Assembly (NCBI GenBank): GCA_967755175.1
Contig: CBRAFO010000007.1
Location: 1-64,000, forward strand
DNA length: 64,000 nt
From: Rariglobus sp967755175
GTDB lineage: Bacteria; Verrucomicrobiota; Verrucomicrobiia; Opitutales; Opitutaceae
Direction of reading: 5' to 3'
Below, in pieces: positions 19,101-26,859 of this stretch. Below the pieces are notes generated by a model. The model saw only the letters and a program-made list of their open reading frames with translations, was not told where the DNA came from and searched no databases. Both the position numbers and the translations under genes were made by a program. The number at the start of each line of letters is the position of its first letter. The stretch's first letter is position 1.

Positions 19101-20935
19101 TGAGCCCCAGCCTGACCGTCACTTTCAACTCCGTCGCCGCGCAAGACGGCTATATTCGCGAGTCCAGTGAGACGAGCAACGTGGGAGGCACGATCACTTC
19201 AACCAGCCTCCGCATCGGCGACGACTCGTCGGACCGGCAATACAAGGCGATCCTTTCGTTTGATACCTCCTCTATTCCCGACGACGCGACCGTCATCTCG
19301 GCGACCCTGAAGATGCGGCGCTCAGGAGGCAGCGGAACCGATCCATTCACGACCCACGGGTCATGTTATGTTGATGTCAAATCGGGCAGCGGCTACTCCG
19401 CGAGCACCACCTTGGAAGCCGGGGATTTTCAAGCTGCGGCCGATGCCGCCGCTGTGGCGACGATGAGCGATGCCGCCTCCACGGGGGCTTGGTCCACCGG
19501 CACCCTGAACACGGCCGGCCGGGGATTGATCAACAAGACAGGCACCACGCAGCTTCGCGTTTACTTCTCTCTGGACGACAACGACGACCTCGGAAACGAC
19601 TACGTGAGCTTCAACTCGGGCGAGGATTCCGCCAGCGGCTATGCGCCGGTGCTGGAGGTGATCTATACCCAGGATGCTCCGAGCACGCTGCCCAAGGTTC
19701 TCCTGCATTTCGATGAGACCAGCGGCACGACCGCCACGGATTCATCGGGTTATGGCTGGGCCGGAACTCTGGTGAACGGTCCCACGTGGACGACCGGTAA
19801 ATTCGCCAGCGCCGTAAGCTTAGACGGCACTGATGATCACGTCACCTTGCCCGCCGGCGTCGTCAGCACGCTCAACGACTGCACGATCTCCGCTTGGGTG
19901 AAGCTGAACAGCGCGACTGCCTGGACGCGCATTTTCGATTTCGGCACCGGCACGTCGAATTACATGTTCCTGACGCCCACCAACGGCTCCGGCGTTCGCT
20001 TCGCGATTAAGACCACGCCTTCCGTTGAACAAGTGATCACGGGTAACGTCGCGATCTCCTCCGGCACCTGGACGCACGTGGCCGTGGTCCTCTCCGGCTC
20101 GACCGGGACTCTCTACGTCAACGGCGTGTCCGTGGGCACCAACACCGCGATGACGCTCAAGCCCTCCAGCCTCGGTGCCACGACGTTGAACTACCTCGGT
20201 AGGTCGCAGTTCTCCGCCGATCCGTATCTCAACGGCGCGATCGATGAGTTCCAGATCCACGGCTACGCGATGAGCGTCTCCGAGATCACCGCGCTCGCCA
20301 CGCCGCCAGCGGCCCCCGCCGGGCTCACTGCCACCGCCGGCGACGCTCAAGTCGCGATTGTTTGGACTGCCGCGACGCGCGCCACCGGCTACAACCTCAA
20401 GCGCGCCACCACCAGCGGCGGCTCTTATACGACGGCGGCCTCCGGCGTGACGACGACTGCGTTCAGTGACTCCGGACTGACCAACGGCACGACCTATTAT
20501 TACGTCGTCAGTGCGATCAACGCCATCGGCGAGAGCGCCAATTCCACGGAAACCAGCGCACGGCCGCTCTCCGCTGTGCAAACGTGGCGGCAAACCTATT
20601 TCGGCACGATCGACAATACTGGCACCGCCGCCGACACGTCTGACCCGGATGGCGATGGTTGGACCAACGCCCAGGAATTCATCACCGGCACCGATCCCAC
20701 GAACGCCTCCAGCACGCTGAAAATCAGCCAGCTCCAAGTCGGTGTAAACGACATCGTCGTGAGTTTCCAAACCGTGCTCGGAAAGACCTACCGTATCGAA
20801 CGCTCCGATACCCTAGCGACGGGCTCATGGACGACCGTGCAGGCGAACATTGCCGGCACCGGTAGCACGGTGCAGGTCACCGACGCCAATGGAGCGCTCC
20901 AGCCCAAGCGCTTCTACCGGCTCGTCGTGCCGTAG
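13175..20935 (+). CDS. Giant secreted alginate-lyase-domain protein with LamG, FN3 and cadherin-like modules
   Basis: A 2586-aa protein with a signal peptide (cleavage near MQAH). Approximate layout: unknown beta-sandwich 30-255; alginate-lyase family domain 259-625 (NWDAANIASMAAIGILCD, EIGRDQPHN, GDDLFGYDNNR); FN3 630-715; LamG 717-915; two cadherin/He_PIG-like repeats 922-1108; LamG 1111-1308; FN3 1311-1398; LamG 1402-1608; FN3 1614-1703; DUF1349-like 1706-1888; FN3 1891-1975; DNRLRE-like 1981-2167; LamG 2173-2375; FN3 2379-2465; a C-terminal domain with the calcium-type loop DPDGDGWTNAQEF, 2467-2586. The enzyme domain should cleave a uronic-acid polymer by beta-elimination; LamG and DUF1349 modules likely bind glycan. 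It is a paralogue of the next gene. Another ATG at 13190 is a possible start. Confidence 0.87.
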   Translation: MIARPMHRPRPGALFLLGSLLLAAASMQAHPLTSNATMSYSSSLPSGGATSISNWSGAAFDAANIGGSGTNADGSPNNGTANDASTYVANGLPAQGQVFTTGSNANGYDVTGFTVRMTGYTSNTATSANYTSWDLNAYNGPIIAEIGKVSGTTTYATIFKEYYIAGGVGSPGAGSSANGPGTYITFNLPSPVHLEPNTTYGFDLVIGDGSNSFEWLGTSTDPYSGGTAYTRSGATITPLSGDRVFMVNMTASAAAYTPFVHPGALHTQADFDRMTTKVGTSTEPWISDYTTLTNSPYAQTSWSPYDTDYINRGGSAANNYTRSQQDAQAIYELALRWKLTGNTAYADRAVVIANVWSGLLGVTGDTNQALAGGICGYLFGTGGELLSTYSGWAAADKQAYKDMMMRVFYPANFGFLWLHFGTPTSKGGNTHYRLNWDAANIASMAAIGILCDNKAVYQQALNFFKYGPSNGRVERAVWYIHPDGMGQTEEIGRDQPHNMDGWYSFSLLCQMAWNQGDDLFGYDNNRVLRAFEMNAKYNLGYGVSWVYHRNTDLSYTETVADGSAFLPLYELVYNHYANVKGIDAPYSKLAMAALRPEPRPDTSIHPSQVDWLGLGSLTFARDAIATGTAPSGLAANWSKNQVGLYWWGTATATGYNIKRSTTSGGPYTTLATTGTLNLNYSDTSVANSGTYYYVVSANTPSGETANSAEVMVTHALVSQYTFENTFNDVIGTRHATAIGGSTGATGFATGKSGQAASFDGVDDYVQLPVGSGNYQDITIAAWVYWNGGNAWQRVFDFGSEIEKYMMLTVKDGSGKLDFQMTTSRGTDGTLTLVGPTMPTATWTHVAITLNGDTATMYVNGLPVASATADKVDPLFGQPFCYLGKSMWNGDPLFSGRIDDFRIYNYALTGSSVYTLWGGGGTNSAPAFTSNPITKPGATEDTAYTGSTLAGDATDANGGTLTFAKVTGPSWLTIASTGALSGTPTNSDVGVSTFVVRVTDSSGATDDANLTITVTNVNDAPTWNANPTAKLSVTQNIAYSGTLASDASDVDVGDTISFSKVSGPSWLAVASDGTLSGTPTSANVGVNSFVVRVTDSHGASNDATLTISVLAPALQTRLLLDGSSSDSLGATTATLSGTASYGAGVLNQALLLDGTTNYLTLGTLSGMAYSDFTVATWIYWNGGNAWQRIFDFGNGTDEYIYLTPSTGSAMRFLIRENGVDQYVDTAPMPMNQWVHVAVTLNGSTATIYVNGVAKASNTAVTNEPANIDFSLNYIGGSHLSSDPLLNGRIDDFRLYNYALSASEVAALLSGIPALTPTGLLAVPASSKVTLTWNTSATAQSYSVKRGTTSGGSYTTIASGLTATSYTDTTSLSVGVTYYYVVSATNSLGESADSDEDSVVLSDLIAYLKLNEASGTTAADSSGNGFDATLVKTPTWTSGLYGNAVNLASASSQYLTLPSGVMNGQTNFTISAWVKPATFATWARVFDFGTGTTNYMFLTTQYTSTSPNGAKPRFAIRTASVSEQGINSTIALTAGSWNHVAITLSGSTATLYVNGAVAGTNSAMTLTPSSLGATTLNYIGKSQFSADAYLNGAVDEFRIYNRALTAAEVLTQATPAVTVPAGLTAVPNDGYVALNWTQTDAATSYTVKRATVSGGPYTTVTNGSAVTATTFLDTGLTNGTTYYYVVSATNWLGSSADSSEAFGIPYAISWFGQDIGAVAATGSSSYSTGTYTVIGSGADIWGTADEFYFRSMLVGGDCSITARVVSVQNTNVWAKAGVMIRSSLAANASNATVLVAPTTANGVTWQTRTTDGGTSASTNTTGIAPSYWVRLVRAGSTLQGYRSADGATWVSTGSATIAMNTNVYMGLAVTSHADGTLCTATFDNVTLVWLPAAPAALTATAGYQTASLSWTASDGATSYNIKRALVSGGPYTVVATGVSALSYVDANLTGGTTYYYVVSPVNAAGEGADSPEASVTPMSPSLTVTFNSVAAQDGYIRESSETSNVGGTITSTSLRIGDDSSDRQYKAILSFDTSSIPDDATVISATLKMRRSGGSGTDPFTTHGSCYVDVKSGSGYSASTTLEAGDFQAAADAAAVATMSDAASTGAWSTGTLNTAGRGLINKTGTTQLRVYFSLDDNDDLGNDYVSFNSGEDSASGYAPVLEVIYTQDAPSTLPKVLLHFDETSGTTATDSSGYGWAGTLVNGPTWTTGKFASAVSLDGTDDHVTLPAGVVSTLNDCTISAWVKLNSATAWTRIFDFGTGTSNYMFLTPTNGSGVRFAIKTTPSVEQVITGNVAISSGTWTHVAVVLSGSTGTLYVNGVSVGTNTAMTLKPSSLGATTLNYLGRSQFSADPYLNGAIDEFQIHGYAMSVSEITALATPPAAPAGLTATAGDAQVAIVWTAATRATGYNLKRATTSGGSYTTAASGVTTTAFSDSGLTNGTTYYYVVSAINAIGESANSTETSARPLSAVQTWRQTYFGTIDNTGTAADTSDPDGDGWTNAQEFITGTDPTNASSTLKISQLQVGVNDIVVSFQTVLGKTYRIERSDTLATGSWTTVQANIAGTGSTVQVTDANGALQPKRFYRLVVP

Positions 20936-21025
20936 CGCCGCCCTGGGCCCCCGAGCCCTCCCACCTTTTTTCCGCAAACGGCCCCCGCTGTCTGCGGATT
21001 GCTTCCCCCTAACCCCCATACCCCC

Positions 21026-24000
21026 ATGAATGCCTGCCCCACGCAAGGTTCGCGCCCCCGCGCGCGTTTCCTCCTCGGCGCCCTGCTCGCCTTGCTCTCT
21101 CCGCTAGCCTCCGCCGCCACGCTTACCTTCAGCACGTCCGCTCCGACTGGCGGTGCGGCTAGCACCTCCAACTGGACTGGCGCTACCTTCGACGCCGACA
21201 ACGTTGGCGGCAGCGGCACCAATGCCAACGGCAGCCCCAACAACGGGTCGGCCAACGACGGCACCACCTACGTCGCCGCCGACCGCCCGGCCCAGGGACA
21301 GACCTTCACGACCGGCTCAAATGTCGGCGGCTACACCCTCAGCGCCATCACGGTGCGCATGCAGGGCTACACCAACAATACCGCCAGCGGCTCCAACATC
21401 GGCGGCTACGATCTCAACGACACCAGTTCCACTTTTCGTATCCGTGTCGGTCGCCTCAGCGGCACCACCTTCATTCCGCTCACTCAGGAAACCGCCGCCG
21501 CCGGCGGCACGGGAAATCCTGGTGCGGGCGCCACGGCCAACGGCCCCGGCACCTATCTCACCTTCACGCTCAAGGCGCCCATCGTCCTTGCGCCCAACAC
21601 CACCTACGCCTTCGACCTCGGCACCTCTGCCGACCTCTTCGAGTGGCTCGGAATCCGCGACGCCGCCACCGGTGGCAACCCTTACGCGGGCGGCACCGCC
21701 TATACGTCCGGCGCCAGTGGAGTGGCCGCAGGCACGATTACCACCCAGGCCGGTGAACGCGTTTTCCAAGTTGATCTGACCACCTACACCGCGCCCGCCG
21801 CCGGCACCTTCGTTCACCCCGGCCTCCTGCACACCGCCGCCGATTTCGAGCGCATGCGCACCAAGGTGGCGCTCGGCCAGGAGCCGTGGGCGACTGCCTA
21901 CGCGAACCTCGCCGCGAGCTGGATGGGCTCGCAGACCGCTTGGACTCCGCGTGCCCAGGCCACCATCATTCGCGGTGACACCAACAACACGACGCTCGTC
22001 GCCAACGACATCGTCGTCGCCTACGGCTCGATCCTGCGCTGGAAAATCTCCGGCGACATCGCCTACGCCGATAACGCGGTCAATATTTGTAACAAGTGGA
22101 GTTCGACCCTCACCGGTCTCGACGGCGACACTAACATCGCGCTGATCAGCCTTAACGCCTACCAGTTCGCCATCGTCGGCGAAATGCTGCGCACCTACCC
22201 CGGCTGGTCATCCACCGATTTCGCGGCCTTCCAGACGATGATGAAGGGCATCTTTTACCAGAACGCTAACAACTTCCTGACGACTCACTGGGGCACCTGT
22301 TACTCGCACTACTGGGCCAACTGGGACCTCGCCACGATCAACGCGATCTACGCCATCGGCGTGCTCTGCGATGACTCCACTCTCACCAACCAGGCACTCA
22401 CTTATTTTTACGACGGCGTCGGGGCCGGCTGCATCGATCGCCTGGTGAATTTCCTCCACCCCGGCTATCTCGGCCAGGTCCAGGAAACCGGACGCGACCA
22501 AGGCCACTGCACCCTGGATATCTCGCTCATCGGACCCTTTTGCGAAATGGCCTGGGATCAAGGTATCGACCTCTACAGCTACAACAACAACCGCGTCCTC
22601 GCCGGCGCCGAATACGTCGCCAAATACAACCTTAACAGTGACGTCCCCTTCGCCGTTTACGGCAATTGCGAAGGATGGCGCATGACCGCGCCCTCCGACG
22701 CCAGTCGCGGCACCCAGCGCCCCGGCTGGGATCTGCTCTACAACCACTACGTCAACCGCAAGGGCCTCGCCGCTCCCTACACCAAGGCCTTCGCCGACCA
22801 GATGCGCCCCAGCGGTTACTACAACATGGACCAGCCGCCCTTTGACACGCTCACCGCCACGCTCGATCCCATCGCCACCGGCGCTAATCCCAGTGGGCTG
22901 ACCTCCATCGTCACCGCGCAGCAGCCCGTCCTCTCCTGGTGGGGCTCCGCCTACGCCACGAGCTACAACGTCAAACGCGCCACCACCTCGGGCGGCAGCT
23001 ACACGACCATCGCCACCGGTGTGACCACCAACACCTACACCGACACCTCGGTCGTCACCGGCACGACCTACTACTACGTCGTCTCCGCCACCACCGCCTC
23101 CGGTGAGACGGGTAACTCCAACGAGACCTCCGCCATCATCGGCACCTCACTGGTTGCCCGGTTGAAATTCGACGAGACCAGCGGCACCTCGGCCGCTGAC
23201 TCCACCGGCAACGGCTGGACCGGCACCCTCGTCAACACCCCGACCTGGTCCACCGGCAACATTGGCAACGCCGTCTCCCTCGCCAGCGCCTCCAGCCAAT
23301 ACGTGACCCTCCCGTCCGGCGTGGTCTCCGACCTCTCCGACTTCAGCATCTCCACTTGGGTTTACCTGAACTCCGTGAGCACCTGGGCGCGCATTTTTGA
23401 TTTCGGCACCGGCGCCGAACGCTATCTGTATCTCTGCCCCAAGGCCGGCTCCGGCAAGGTGCGCTTCGCCATCTCCAACTCCGGCAACTACGGAGAGGAA
23501 GGTATCGACGGCGATGCCGCCCTTCCTTCAGGGCAGTGGGTCCACGTGGCCGTCACCCTGAGCGGCACCACCGGATCCCTCTACGTCAACGGCCGGCTCG
23601 TCGGACAGACCACCGGCATGGCCTTCGCCCCCAAGCGCCTCCCATCGACCAGCCTCAACTACATCGGCAAGTCGCAGTTCTCCGATCCCTATCTCAATGG
23701 AAAGGTGGATGACTTCCGCATCTACCGCGGCGCGCTTACTCTCGCCGATGTCCAGACCCTCGCCGCCACCGGCATCGCCCACCTGAAGTTCGACGAAACC
23801 ACCGGCACCACCGCCATCGACTCCACCCGAAACGGCTGGACCGGCACCCTCGTCAACGGACCGACCTGGACCACCGGCACTCTTGCCAATGCGGTCTCCT
23901 TCGACGGTTCCAACGACTACGTGACCCTCCCTGCGGGCGTCGTGAACGGGCTCACCACCTGCACGCTCACCAGTTGGGTTTATCTCAACTCCGTCACCGC

Positions 24001-25828
24001 GTGGACCCGCGTCTTTGACTTCGGCACCGGCACGACGAACTACATGTTCCTCACACCGAAGAACGGCTCCCCCAATAAGGTGCGCTTCGCCATCCGCACG
24101 GCGTCCACCTCCGAGCAGGTCATCGACAGCACTTCGGCAATCACCGCCGCCGGCTGGCACCACGTCGCCGTGACCCTCAACGGCGCCACCGGCACGCTCT
24201 ATGTGGACGGCGCGCAAGCAGGGCAGAACACTGCAATGACGCTCAACCCGTCCTCGCTCGGCTCGACCACCCTGAACTACCTCGGGAAGTCCCAGTTCTC
24301 CGCCGATCCCTACCTCAATGGCAAAGTGGACGACTTCCACATCTACGGCACCGTCCTCACCGCCGCTCAGATCTCCAGCCTCTACGCCGGGCTCGCCAAT
24401 CCTACGGTGACGGTCACCGCCGGCGACACTCAGAACGCTCTCAGCTGGACCGCCGTCACCAACGCCACCACCTACCTCGTCATGCGCTCCACTGTTTCCG
24501 GCGGCCCTTACACCGTCGTCGCCAGCGGCCTCACCGGCACGAGCTACACCGACACCGGTCTGACCAACGGCGTCACGTATTACTACGTCGTCATCGCGCA
24601 AAACTCCTTCGCCCAAAGCTCCGGCTCGACCCAGACGAGCGGCTACCCCGTGCCGCCCGTCCCCGCCGCACCCACTGGCCTAGGAGGCATCGGCTGGAAC
24701 GGCGCGGTGGATCTCAGTTGGACAGCCTCCAGCACCGCGACCGCCTACAACGTCAAACGCGCCACCACCTCCGGCGGCAGCTACACCACGCTCGCCAGCG
24801 GTGTGACGACGACCACCTACTCCGACACCACCGCGGTGGACGGCACCACCTACTACTACGTCGTCTCCGGCACCAACCTCGGTGGCGAAAGTTCGAATTC
24901 CGCCGAAGCCTCCGTGATCTTCACCCAGCCGAAAGCCTGGCTGAAGTTCGACGAGACCAGTGGCACCTCCGCGGCCGACGCGTCGGGCAACAGTTGGACC
25001 GGCACCCTCGTCAACGGCCCGACATGGAGCGCCGGCCGCAGCAACAACACCGTCGATCTGGACGGCTCCAACGACTACGTGACCCTGCCATCCGGCGTGG
25101 TGAACGGCCTCACCACGTGCACGCTCATGGCTTGGGTGGACCTGGACGCGATTGCGAACTGGGCGCGCGTCTTCGATTTCGGCACGGGCACGACCAACTA
25201 CATGTTCCTCACCGTGAAAAACGGCTCCGCCGGCAAGGTGCGCTTTGCCATTCGCACCGCATCGGTGCCCGAGCAGGTCATTGATGGCACAGCGTTGCCC
25301 ATCGGCGGTTGGCATCATGTGGCCATTACGCTCAATGGCGCAACCGGCACGCTCTATTTGGATGGCGTGCAGGCGGGCCAGAACACCGTGATGACGCTTA
25401 CGCCTTCGAGCCTTGGAAACACCACGCTCAACTATATCGGCAAGTCGCAGTTCAGCGCCGATCCGTATCTGACGGGCCGTGTGGACGAGTTCCGCATCTA
25501 TAGCCGCGTCCTGAGTGCCACGGAGATCGCCTCGCTCATTGCGACCAGTCCGGCCGGCTTGGTTTCCGCGCCCGCCACGCTCACCGCGACCGCCGGCACC
25601 ACCCAGGTGGCGCTGAGCTGGGGATCGGTATCCACCGCCACGAGCTATGACGTGATGCGCGCGACCGCCAGCGGCGGCCTCTACACGGCCGTGACCACTG
25701 GACTCACGACCACGAGTTATACCGACACCGGGCTCACCACCGGCACGACCTACTACTACGTGATCATTGCGCGCAGCTCGACCAGTGAGAGCCCCAACTC
25801 TCCCGTCGCTTCCGCCACCGCGCAGTAA
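21026..25828 (+). CDS. Large secreted alginate-lyase-domain protein with LamG and FN3 repeats
   Basis: A 1600-aa protein. The ATG at 21026 gives a standard signal peptide (RFLLGALLALLSPLASA|AT); the upstream TTG in frame is unlikely. Approximate layout: unknown beta-sandwich 20-255, strongly similar to that of the gene upstream; alginate-lyase family domain 262-615 (HYWANWDLATINAIYAIG, ETGRDQGHCTLD, YSYNNNRVL); FN3 629-705; LamG 709-915; LamG 916-1122; FN3 1126-1211; FN3 1212-1300; LamG 1302-1505; FN3 1514-1600. It is a paralogue of 13175-20935 lacking the cadherin-like, DUF1349-like and DNRLRE parts and the C-terminal domain. It is probably co-transcribed with it (90-base gap) and ends at a strong terminator. 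No anchor is seen, so it is presumably secreted. Confidence 0.87.
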   Translation: MNACPTQGSRPRARFLLGALLALLSPLASAATLTFSTSAPTGGAASTSNWTGATFDADNVGGSGTNANGSPNNGSANDGTTYVAADRPAQGQTFTTGSNVGGYTLSAITVRMQGYTNNTASGSNIGGYDLNDTSSTFRIRVGRLSGTTFIPLTQETAAAGGTGNPGAGATANGPGTYLTFTLKAPIVLAPNTTYAFDLGTSADLFEWLGIRDAATGGNPYAGGTAYTSGASGVAAGTITTQAGERVFQVDLTTYTAPAAGTFVHPGLLHTAADFERMRTKVALGQEPWATAYANLAASWMGSQTAWTPRAQATIIRGDTNNTTLVANDIVVAYGSILRWKISGDIAYADNAVNICNKWSSTLTGLDGDTNIALISLNAYQFAIVGEMLRTYPGWSSTDFAAFQTMMKGIFYQNANNFLTTHWGTCYSHYWANWDLATINAIYAIGVLCDDSTLTNQALTYFYDGVGAGCIDRLVNFLHPGYLGQVQETGRDQGHCTLDISLIGPFCEMAWDQGIDLYSYNNNRVLAGAEYVAKYNLNSDVPFAVYGNCEGWRMTAPSDASRGTQRPGWDLLYNHYVNRKGLAAPYTKAFADQMRPSGYYNMDQPPFDTLTATLDPIATGANPSGLTSIVTAQQPVLSWWGSAYATSYNVKRATTSGGSYTTIATGVTTNTYTDTSVVTGTTYYYVVSATTASGETGNSNETSAIIGTSLVARLKFDETSGTSAADSTGNGWTGTLVNTPTWSTGNIGNAVSLASASSQYVTLPSGVVSDLSDFSISTWVYLNSVSTWARIFDFGTGAERYLYLCPKAGSGKVRFAISNSGNYGEEGIDGDAALPSGQWVHVAVTLSGTTGSLYVNGRLVGQTTGMAFAPKRLPSTSLNYIGKSQFSDPYLNGKVDDFRIYRGALTLADVQTLAATGIAHLKFDETTGTTAIDSTRNGWTGTLVNGPTWTTGTLANAVSFDGSNDYVTLPAGVVNGLTTCTLTSWVYLNSVTAWTRVFDFGTGTTNYMFLTPKNGSPNKVRFAIRTASTSEQVIDSTSAITAAGWHHVAVTLNGATGTLYVDGAQAGQNTAMTLNPSSLGSTTLNYLGKSQFSADPYLNGKVDDFHIYGTVLTAAQISSLYAGLANPTVTVTAGDTQNALSWTAVTNATTYLVMRSTVSGGPYTVVASGLTGTSYTDTGLTNGVTYYYVVIAQNSFAQSSGSTQTSGYPVPPVPAAPTGLGGIGWNGAVDLSWTASSTATAYNVKRATTSGGSYTTLASGVTTTTYSDTTAVDGTTYYYVVSGTNLGGESSNSAEASVIFTQPKAWLKFDETSGTSAADASGNSWTGTLVNGPTWSAGRSNNTVDLDGSNDYVTLPSGVVNGLTTCTLMAWVDLDAIANWARVFDFGTGTTNYMFLTVKNGSAGKVRFAIRTASVPEQVIDGTALPIGGWHHVAITLNGATGTLYLDGVQAGQNTVMTLTPSSLGNTTLNYIGKSQFSADPYLTGRVDEFRIYSRVLSATEIASLIATSPAGLVSAPATLTATAGTTQVALSWGSVSTATSYDVMRATASGGLYTAVTTGLTTTSYTDTGLTTGTTYYYVIIARSSTSESPNSPVASATAQ
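23150..25543 (+). repeat. Three intragenic LamG-module repeats
   Basis: Three copies of a roughly 610-base LamG unit lie at about 23150-23765, 23770-24390 and 24930-25543. They keep the same phrases (LKFDET, NGWTGTLVN, RVFDFGTGTTNYMFL, LNYIGKSQFSADPYL) with high DNA similarity. Related copies occur in the upstream gene at about 17380-18000 and 19690-20300. The DNA identity makes them likely sites for recombination within and between the two genes, and for assembly errors. Confidence 0.75.
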
Positions 25829-25836
25829 ATACGCGC

Positions 25837-25871
25837 AGCCCGCCACTCGACTCCGTGTGGCGGGCTTTTTT
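25837..25871 (+). terminator. Rho-independent terminator after the lyase genes
   Basis: A perfect 10-base-pair stem (AGCCCGCCAC, 25837-25846, with GTGGCGGGCT, 25857-25866), a 10-base loop and a run of six T (25866-25871). It starts 8 bases after the stop codon at 25828 and closes the lyase gene pair. Confidence 0.92.
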
Positions 25872-26197
25872 CGTCAAAGTGTCACCGGCGCCCCCCGCCG
25901 GCGAACCAGCGGCTCATGATCGCCCACCGACAAACATCATCGGTGACGAGATCGGCGCCCCGCCCGTCCGGGCCGGTGGTTGCCTCTCAGTTTCATTCCT
26001 GAAAGATCATGAAAACTAACAAAACACGGCCAGTCCCCATGAATCGCCGCCTCCATGGATCGCCGTCCTCCCGACCAAGGCGGGGGGGATCGGGTAGGGC
26101 GCGGACTCCGCTCCGCGCCTTCCCTCATTCCTCACCGCCACGGCCCGACTACTGCTGCCCTGTTGCCAACCTCGTCCAAGCCGTTCAACTTCTCTCC
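25872..26197. other. Intergenic region upstream of the toxin-antitoxin pair
   Basis: 326 bases from the terminator to the antitoxin start. It contains one hairpin, GGCGCGGA (26098-26105) with TCCGCGCC (26112-26119) and a 6-base loop, which resembles a dispersed GC-rich palindrome. An open frame runs in from 26009 but is not protein-like before 26198. The antitoxin promoter must lie here; no clear boxes were found. Confidence 0.45.
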
Positions 26198-26431
26198 ATG
26201 CCCATCACACTCGACGCAATTGTTGAAGAGACCCGTCAATGGCCCGACGACGTGGTGGCTGAATTGATCGACCGCATCGTGATCGCCAAACACGGAGGTA
26301 TTGACGCCCAGCATGCCGAATCATGGGCCAAGATCGCCCAATCCCGCCTAGCCGAAGCCGAGCGTGATCCCTCGGTGCTGGTGCCCGGAGACGTGGTGAG
26401 CGCCCGCATCCGCAAGATTGTCGGACTGTGA
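26198..26431 (+). CDS. Addiction module antitoxin (Unstab_antitox type)
   Basis: A 77-aa protein starting at the ATG at 26198, where the conserved sequence begins (MPITLDAIVEETRQWPDDVV). Longer upstream starts give a low-complexity Arg/Pro extension. The helical N-terminus and the C-terminal segment WAKIAQSRLAEAERDP are typical of the putative addiction-module antitoxins partnered with ParE/RelE toxins. The stop overlaps the toxin start by 4 bases (GTGA, 26428-26431). The antitoxin should neutralise the toxin and probably represses the operon. Confidence 0.82.
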   Translation: MPITLDAIVEETRQWPDDVVAELIDRIVIAKHGGIDAQHAESWAKIAQSRLAEAERDPSVLVPGDVVSARIRKIVGL

Positions 26432-26721
26432 AACCGCACCACCTCCACCGTGAAGCCGAGGAGGAATATGTGGTTGCCGCTGAACACTACGCGCGCATCA
26501 GCCCGGCGCTGGGTATTCGTTTTTACGAAGAAATCGAACGCCTGATCGCGGAAGTGCGTGCACGTCCGACCCTCTATCGCAGGCATATCGGCGACATCCG
26601 ACGCCACTTTTCGACAGCATTTCCTTATGGGGTGCTCTATCACAACCGGCCGGATCACGTTTGGATTCTCGCCGTGATTCCGATGCGTCGTGCGCCTGAT
26701 TATTGGCTACACCGCCTGTAG
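26428..26721 (+). CDS. RelE/ParE-family toxin
   Basis: A 97-aa basic protein from GTG at 26428, inside the antitoxin stop. It has the ParE/RelE pattern: EAEEEYVVAAEHYARISPALGIRFYEEIERLIAEV, then RRHFSTAFPYGVLYHNRPDHVWILAVIPMRRAPDYW. Family members block DNA gyrase (ParE) or cleave mRNA on the ribosome (RelE); which one cannot be decided here. With 26198-26431 it forms a complete type II module. It sits between the lyase operon and the LacI locus and may stabilise this accessory stretch. Confidence 0.86.
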   Translation: MKPHHLHREAEEEYVVAAEHYARISPALGIRFYEEIERLIAEVRARPTLYRRHIGDIRRHFSTAFPYGVLYHNRPDHVWILAVIPMRRAPDYWLHRL

Positions 26722-26859
26722 ACTGGGTTACGTAATTTTCAGGCGATGCGGATTTCTTCGTGGCACCTCCGTCCCCATCTTCCGGCAACTGCCTGCTGGG
26801 TGGAGATGCATGACGTCTTCGGCTTGGCCTCATGGATCGCCGAGGTTATGCACAGGGAC

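Noticed and set aside
17380..20300. Repeated LamG/FN3 DNA as a possible CRISPR or transposon array
   Set aside because: Unit length (about 600 bases), in-frame protein repeats and lack of spacers show that these are protein modules.
20936..21025. CCGCA...TGCGG pair between the lyase genes as a terminator
   Set aside because: Five-base stem with a long loop and no T-tract after it; the two genes are probably co-transcribed.
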